Assembly (NCBI GenBank): GCA_023374025.1
Contig: SIJG01000155.1
Location: forward strand, 58,776 to 122,775
Direction of reading: 5' to 3'
DNA length: 64,000 nt
Source: Heterodera schachtii
Lineage: Eukaryota > Nematoda > Chromadorea > Rhabditida > Heteroderidae
Part shown: in pieces, positions 58,164 to 64,000 of the stretch
How positions within the stretch are numbered: the stretch's first letter is position 1
How the letters are laid out: every line of letters begins with the position of its first letter
Program-made: the position numbers and the translations under genes
Notes under the pieces: model-generated
What the model saw: the letters and a program-made list of their open reading frames with translations, nothing else
What the model was told of the DNA's origin: nothing
Databases searched by the model: none

Positions 58164-59261
58164 AGAATAATCAATTGCATTAGAAATGTTTTTTAATAAT
58201 GAGAGGCAAGGCGAAAAACAAACATTTTTAATTTTATGATTAGGGCCCTGATTTAGTTTTTAACTATTTTTTCTGCGGCTTTATTTCGACGAGAAATGCA
58301 CGAAAAACACATTTTTATCTGAAATTCTTCATTTTAACGCCACTATTCATCACTATGAATCGCTATTTTGGGGCTTTGCCACTAAAAAATCTATTTTGGA
58401 AGTTAGCCATAAAATATTTTTTGCCACTATTTTGGCGTTTCGTCATATGTTAAGCTTTTAAATGATACTAAGATTATTATTGAAAAATAATTTTAACAAA
58501 AAAATGAATGAAATAAGAAGAGAAAAATGAATTTAATGAGGGGGAAATTTATGCTCTGATCGAAGTGGGGTCATTTAAGGATTAGTCATGACTCATGAAG
58601 GAGAACACTAATTAGGGTCATTTATTTATGCAAAAAATAATGACATCTCTAATTGGGCAGCGAAATGACCCCGTCCCTTCCCATGCCCTTTTCTTCGGTT
58701 GGGTCATTTCTTTGCTTTTGGCAAAGAGAATTTTATAAAAATGCAAGTCAGAAGACGAATGAAAAGCATTTTATTAAAGAAATGAAAATCATATTGGGTA
58801 CAGTATCTTACTGCTTTTGATACAGTACTTTATTGATGCTCTGTCTGACCAAATAAGATCATCTATCGATGAGTAAATCAGCAGAGATGACCACCAAATG
58901 GTGCTGACAAATGAGTCGATATAAAAAAACCATTAAATCACAAAGGCCTAAAATTTCTGCGCTTATAACCAAGGAACGGATTTTTAAGTTTTCACCTATT
59001 TTTTTGCGGATAGCATATGCTGAGATAAGCGCAAAAAACACATTTTTTCGATCACTTTTCGATTTAGAGCGACTTTTTAGCAATATTTTCAACTATTTTC
59101 GCTTATGAAAATTTTTAACAACTATTTTTTTTTGCAAGTAAACATAAATAACATTTCGCCGATATCTGAACAACATTTCGTATATGATTTCATATATTTA
59201 GCATTCTTAATCAAAAAAACAAAAACATTTCAAAATAATTTTGAAAAATGCAAAAAATGTT
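58164..59261. other. Repeat relics, no gene
   Basis: Sequence from 58165 to 58262 is the right flank of the F-box relic at 38010-38118. TTTTAGCAACTATTTT-type repeat fragments lie at about 58255-58450 and 59030-59130. Nothing coding is recognised. Confidence 0.45.
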
Positions 59262-59333
59262 GGGGTGATCTGGGAATTGAACCCAGGACCTCTCGCACCC
59301 GAAGCGAGAATCATACCACTAGACCAATCACCC
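59262..59333 (-). tRNA. tRNA-Pro (CGG)
   Basis: The minus strand reads a complete cloverleaf. The acceptor pairs GGGTGAT with ATCACCC, and the D-arm region has the A box TGGTCTAGTGG. The anticodon stem is CTCGC/GCGAG with loop TTCGGGT (anticodon CGG). The T-arm has GGTTCAATTCC. A T-run follows on the minus strand (ATTTTTT), suiting polymerase III termination. It has 72 nt and no intron. It decodes CCG proline codons. It lies alone among repeats. Confidence 0.93.
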
Positions 59334-59763
59334 ATGTCAATCCCAGCTTATTAATATGCTTAACCATTCTACGGTGCAGTGATTTACAGAAGGGGTAAAG
59401 CACTTCAATTTTAATCCATTTCTCCCAGATGTTAAAAAACTTGAAAAATTATTGAACAATTTGAGAAAATTTTTGAAGCCCAAGCCTAGGGCTGGGTCGA
59501 GGAGGCCTGTGTTTTTCCTGGATCCTATGACCAGGCGATTTTTGGTTTTCATGGATTTTTGTCCAGAAAATATGAGTCCATATGTCCAAATTTTTATGAA
59601 TTATGGCACAGTTTGTGGCATTTATATCGAGCGACTTATTAGCACCTAAAAATACCTAAAACGGGGGGGGGGGGTAGCACCTATTTTGTGGCATCTCGAA
59701 CTTTGTCACCTATTTTGGCATCGCTGAACCATTCTACGGTGCAGTGATTTTAGTGGTCATGTT

Positions 59764-60410
59764 TAGGGCAAGGAATTATATGCACATAAAATCGCAAAAT
59801 AGGCGCATAAAATATGCACCAAAAATTGTAAAATATGCACATAAAAAATGAAAAATATGCACATAAATTTTTCCAATTTGAGGGTGTAATTTCTCAAAAT
59901 TTCTTCAAATTCGCTAAATTAAAGTTCAAAAATGGCTAAATATGGTATTAAAAATTATTTTAGAAGTAAAAAAACAACACGGTAAAGCTAAAAATTTACT
60001 GATTTTTATCGAAAACCCAACCCGAAAAGCGAAATTTGCTTTTTTTCTTATTTTTGACATAAATTTGCAAATTTTTAAGAAAATAAAATTTATTCAATAT
60101 TTTCGAGAAAAATTTACTACGAAATGATTTTTTCGTAAAATTTTCCGATTTTTGGGGTCAAAATCCCTATTTAGCTGGTGGGGGCCGCTCATAGAGGTTT
60201 TTCGAAAAATTGTCAAAATATGCACATAAAATATGCATATAAATCACGAAATATGCACAAATATGCACATAAATCGCAAAATATGCACAAATATGCATAT
60301 GGAAAGTCATCCTAGAAACTTCAAATCGAGCTAAAAACATGCTTTTCGTATGTTTCAGGCCTCCCACAGTCCAGGAAAAAATATGCATTTGCATATAATT
60401 CCTTGCCCTA
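59764..60410 (+). mobile_element. MITE with TATGCACATAAA arrays, 647 bp
   Basis: Ends TAGGGCAAGGAATTATATGC and its complement. Target copies GTCATGTT (59756-59763) and GTCATGTC (60411-60418) differ at one base. The interior has many AAATATGCACATAAA units. It shares a CCTGGACTGTGGGAGGCCTG segment (minus strand) with the element at 37298-37943, but that relative carries TGTCCATATTT units instead. Confidence 0.85.
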
Positions 60411-60804
60411 GTCATGTCAAACCCCTTGCGTGAGTCCATATTTATTTCTGAATTTAAAAAAGCAAATTAAACCAAAACCGTCGCCAAAAAATTAAAAAAA
60501 ATTTGATTGTAAGCCTATCTATGGAGAATCCCAGTGCTATTTTATTGTCGAAAAAAGATAAAAGCCCCTAAAAATCGTCAATAAAGTTTGAAAAGATTAA
60601 CAACAAAACACAAAATCTTTTTCGTATTGTCAAGGTTTAAGGAACATGAAAAATATTATTTATGGCAAGCCTTGGAAAAAGACTGTTGACAGAGAAATAG
60701 AACAGCGTAGAGACGCAGCTGAATCTTCATTATCGGCACTTATTTTGACAGCAGAAATGTGATTTTTATGGCAAAAAAGTTGAGCCCGCACTTTACGTTT
60801 AATG

Positions 60805-61522
60805 CAGGGCTCGGATCGAAAATTTTTCAAAATAAGAACATCAATGCAAAAAAATAAGATTTTAGGGTCAAAAATAAGGACATTTCGTAAAATTGCTTCA
60901 AATCAGTTATTTTTACAATTTATTCGATCAAAAATGTATTAAATATTATATTTTCACCTCCCATTAATCGATTTTAACAATTTTGGTGAGGAATTAAGCA
61001 AATCATAAATTTCAGTGCATTCGGAATCAAAAAATCAGATTTTTAAACTCTTTTTTTGCGGCAGATTTTCCAAAAAACTTTTGGTGAATGGGCGAGGGGA
61101 GAGGGTCCGGCGGTGCCGATAGGCGCCGCCAGGAAAATTTTTTAAATTTTAATTGCGATTTGTTAACAGATTTTAATAAAAAAAGGTCAATTTTTGCAAT
61201 TAAAAGTCAAGTGACGACTTTTTTTCGCTTTTAAAAACGCTTTTTTACGGCGCGCTTCTTCCAAAAATTTAGGGAAAAAAGAGGATCCGGTGGCGCCGAT
61301 AGGCGCCGCCGGGTAAAATTTTGTAATTTTTATGCGATTTGTTAACAGATTTTGTCCAAAAATGACTAAATTTTGCCTAAAATCTTATATTTTCTTGATA
61401 AAATATTGAAATTCTGCCATAAAATTTCAAAATTATGAATATATTTAAGAAATAAGAACAAAATAAGAACAATAGCCCGAAATAAGGACAAATCTTACAA
61501 ATAAGGACAGATCCAAGCCCTG
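60805..61522 (+). mobile_element. hAT-like MITE, 718 bp
   Basis: Ends CAGGGCTCGGATC and GATCCAAGCCCTG (one mismatch), flanked by a perfect GTTTAATG duplication (60797-60804, 61523-61530). The interior holds two GC-rich modules (about 61104-61133 and 61268-61300) and AAATAAGGACA repeats. No transposase frame. Confidence 0.88.
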
Positions 61523-62439
61523 GTTTAATGTCGAAAAAAGGGTAACATTATTATTTTATTTCTTTTTATAGTCCAATGAATAATTTTAGCGGAAATTTAG
61601 TTTTTGCCGTCCTTTTCTCGTAAAATGCAACCGCAGAAAAAATAAATCAAAATAAACCATTATTGATCATCAAACGTAATTAAATAATTGTCCATTCCGG
61701 CACCAACCTTTTTTATTATTTCACAAAAACAAAATAACATTTTCAATATAAAAAAAAATAAATAAATAAATAAATATCAATATGATAAAGAAAAAAAAAA
61801 TTCAATATGAGATTGAAAGCGGATAAAAAAGAACTGTTCATCAATTTTAAAGAACATTCAATTTGTTTGTTTCTTCGGCGGATTTCGATGAGAATTTAAT
61901 TTAAATAAACAAAATATTGTGTATTATAAGCCAAACTTTGTAAAACATTTTATGAAAAACTTGCCATTTGCGGGGAAGCAAAGTATGCCAAGAATGATGG
62001 AGACAGCCTTAAAAATCATTGATAAAATAACTTGTCAAAAAACTAAATAAATCTATTAACAAAAAAAAAGAAAGAAAAATACACCCCCTAAGAAATGAAA
62101 ATACTCTAAAACTTATTTATTTCTTTTTTTGACAATAATTTTAAATTTTAAAAATTATGTATGTTAATACTGATTTGGCTTAATTTTTTTGATTTTTGGA
62201 TAAAATTTTATTATTTTACACCCCCTAAATTTGAAACTTTTTGCCACCTATTTTCCCATTTTTAGCACATATTTTGGCAATTTTTAGCACCTAAAAATAT
62301 AAGTCCTAGTGAAGACTTTGGCTAGTGATGGGGTTTTCTAAAAATAAATTTTATTAAATGAAAAAATAAAACAAAATAAATTACAAACGATAGTCCTTTT
62401 GACAACAGCCGATCCACAAGCGTATCCACGGACACTGTT

Positions 62440-62776
62440 AAGCCGTAATGAGATCAGACTTGGTGCCAAATGGGTCTGCGTAATTTTCGAACAGCTCTAC
62501 GTCAATCACCGTAACGAATTTTTTTGTCCAATTAGGCCACAAATTCTTTGGCCTAAAAAGGAGTAAAAAAAACTGTCAATTCGTTTTGGAGGCCATCGCT
62601 GACAATTTAGGGTTGAGATCATGTAAATTACAGAATGCCTTACTAATCATCTTAAACACTACTACCGTATCTCTCTGTTGGACGAAGTATTTTACGTGAC
62701 GGTCAATCTTGTGGCATTCTGTTTTTTCTAAGAGAAATACGGTGAAATTTTTTAAATAATTTTTAACAAGTTTCAT
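62440..62776 (-). CDS. Possible two-exon fragment of unknown protein
   Basis: The frame from 62776 contains KTECHKIDRHVKYFVQQRD and FCNLHDLNPKL. A GT donor after AAATT joins in phase to an exon starting after CTTTTTAG near 62553: PKNLWPNWTKKFVTVIDVEL, then ADPFGTKSDLITA and a stop. The second exon looks more convincing than the first, because part of the first overlaps a segment duplicated on the opposite strand at 51.2-51.44 kb. No domain recognised. Confidence 0.35.
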
Positions 62777-62865
62777 TAAATTCCAATGCTTTTAACATGA
62801 GCAAAAGATGATGTGAAGAATTGGTTGAAGCAATGCTCGGATTTCCCTTCACCAAATAAGATTTC
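62640..62865 (+). other. Duplicated segment with conserved short peptide
   Basis: Homologous to the minus strand of 51225-51435. The best-conserved part encodes AKDDVKNWLKQCSDFPS in both places, with mostly synonymous differences over 57 bases. It may be an exon of an unrecognised gene or transposon. Confidence 0.4.
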
Positions 62866-62879
62866 CCTAAAAATGGCAT

Positions 62880-64000
62880 TTTTTGGCTTTAGGACTGAAT
62901 TTAAAATTAATTCTATGGGGTCGGGCGGTGCCGATGCCAACGATTGAAGGGGAAAATTTTACAATTCACAAAAATGTAAAATTGTTTTCTATTTTAATAT
63001 CTTTATGCTATTTCATTGATATTCTGATCAGGATGAAATGACATCAGAAATTTTTAAACCAAAAATTTTATTATGAAAAAAATATTAAATTTTGTGGATC
63101 CATTTTTGGAAAAAATTTTCAATTCTTAGGGGTATTTTTCTGAAAATTTTTTTCGATCCATTTCTTAGGGGTGTATTTTTCGTTTTTATTGCATTTTTGT
63201 TAATGATTTAAAATGTACTCTTAAAACAATTAATTTTATTTATTTATTAGACTAAATTAATAATTAAAAAGTAAATAATATTAATAATTCACAAACGTTA
63301 ATAACAAAATGAATGAATGGACAAAAAAAAATGAAAACGATTCCCAATGAATTTGCTTAATGTTTTCCGCTGATTCATAGCACAAATTTTTTTTTCAGAA
63401 ATGATTTTCCCATAAAAAATAAATAATCTTACGGAAAAATAAATATTCGTATAAAAATTAATTTGTTCTTTTTGATTTTGAATTAAATAATTCATTTTTC
63501 AATAATTGAATTATTGAAAATCTCAAAAAAATGGCCATTAATTAGGGATGGAATTGATGATATTCTTTATTATATAAAAAAAAATTTAAATTCTTCAACG
63601 TCGAGAGTTTTTTAATCCAGTACGAGTGTTATTCGTGTCTCACTGAATTTAAATTTACATAAAAATTTTAGTGACCTACTCAATTTTTAAATGATTTTTA
63701 TTTATTCCATTTTCCAAAATTATTTTTGAATTTATAAGACCCTAATTTTAGAGATCACTTAAACCAAAAAAAGCCTGTCGACGCCGCTGATCCCAAAATG
63801 CTTTTATTTAAAAAAAAAATTCTGCCAAAAATACAAAAATTGGCCATTTTGGGTGCTAAATTTAATCGCAAAATTTCTCATTTTTGAATAAATTATCTTG
63901 CAAGAACCACCCATAATTGTCATCTACCATTATCACAAAGCTTCTCTGACTGGTGTTTCATTAGCTCCTCCTCCCCTATTATTTTGTGCCGTGCCAATTC
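62880..64000. other. AT-rich end of window, no gene seen
   Basis: Fragments of the TCTTAGGGGTGTATTTTT repeat lie at about 63125 and 63163, and a GC-rich-module remnant at about 62920. No frame with coding character. Confidence 0.5.

Larger units (their letters stand above)
59334..62420. other. Repeat-filled region
   Basis: Contains the elements at 59764-60410 and 60805-61522, and a patch at about 61680-62040 homologous to 39540-39850. It also holds TTTTTAGCACCTAAAAAT-type relics at 62220-62310 and a G-run near 59663. No gene is recognised. Confidence 0.5.

Overview
This window is eukaryotic nuclear DNA from a nematode, most likely a plant-parasitic cyst nematode (Heteroderinae: Globodera or Heterodera). 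The evidence is AT-rich sequence, small GT-AG introns ending in TTTTCAG-like acceptors, single-exon pieces of secreted proteins, and an F-box-type gene (52.7-53.9 kb) of the kind I recall as greatly expanded in cyst nematodes. The genus is an inference from family memory; there is no marker gene. Nothing bacterial, organellar or CRISPR-like is present.

Layout. The left 37 kb is a decayed set of segmental duplications. A multi-exon gene encoding a protein with two WRKY/GCM1-FLYWCH-like zinc fingers occurs as copy A (959-3705, frameshifted), a 3'-only fragment B (9917-11095), and two intact copies C (15939-20011) and D (27903-30882). Exon lengths are conserved across copies, and splicing phases are compatible throughout in C and D. 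Between A and B lie a decayed coiled-coil gene (5753-7716) and an acidic-repeat gene (7863-9757). Their introns share a CTATAGAAAT-type inverted-repeat family, and an exon plus intron unit is tandemly duplicated. A second duplicated block holds a secreted HTH-like gene, a 187-residue secreted protein of unknown function and a cytochrome P450 tail. It is present in deleted form at 12-13.2 kb, nearly complete at 22.2-25.2 kb, and at 35.2-37.1 kb.

At 31.4-33.5 kb a Ty3/Gypsy integrase remnant is enclosed by inverted repeats that are themselves perfect palindromes, with a third 113-bp palindrome at its 5' edge. From 37 kb to the end the window is mostly non-autonomous transposons. I could delimit many exactly: seven simple ones, plus one large composite, have 8-bp target duplications, one is flanked by TTAA, and one 2.1-kb insert has a 6-bp duplication. 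Other items are tRNA-related SINEs, minisatellites, isolated coding exons on the minus strand, an F-box gene with a damaged splice donor, and one tRNA-Pro.

The genes do not form a pathway. The window reads as a gene-poor, fast-duplicating region of secreted-protein and regulator-like families being reshaped by mobile elements. Gene models are manual splicing predictions without transcript evidence.
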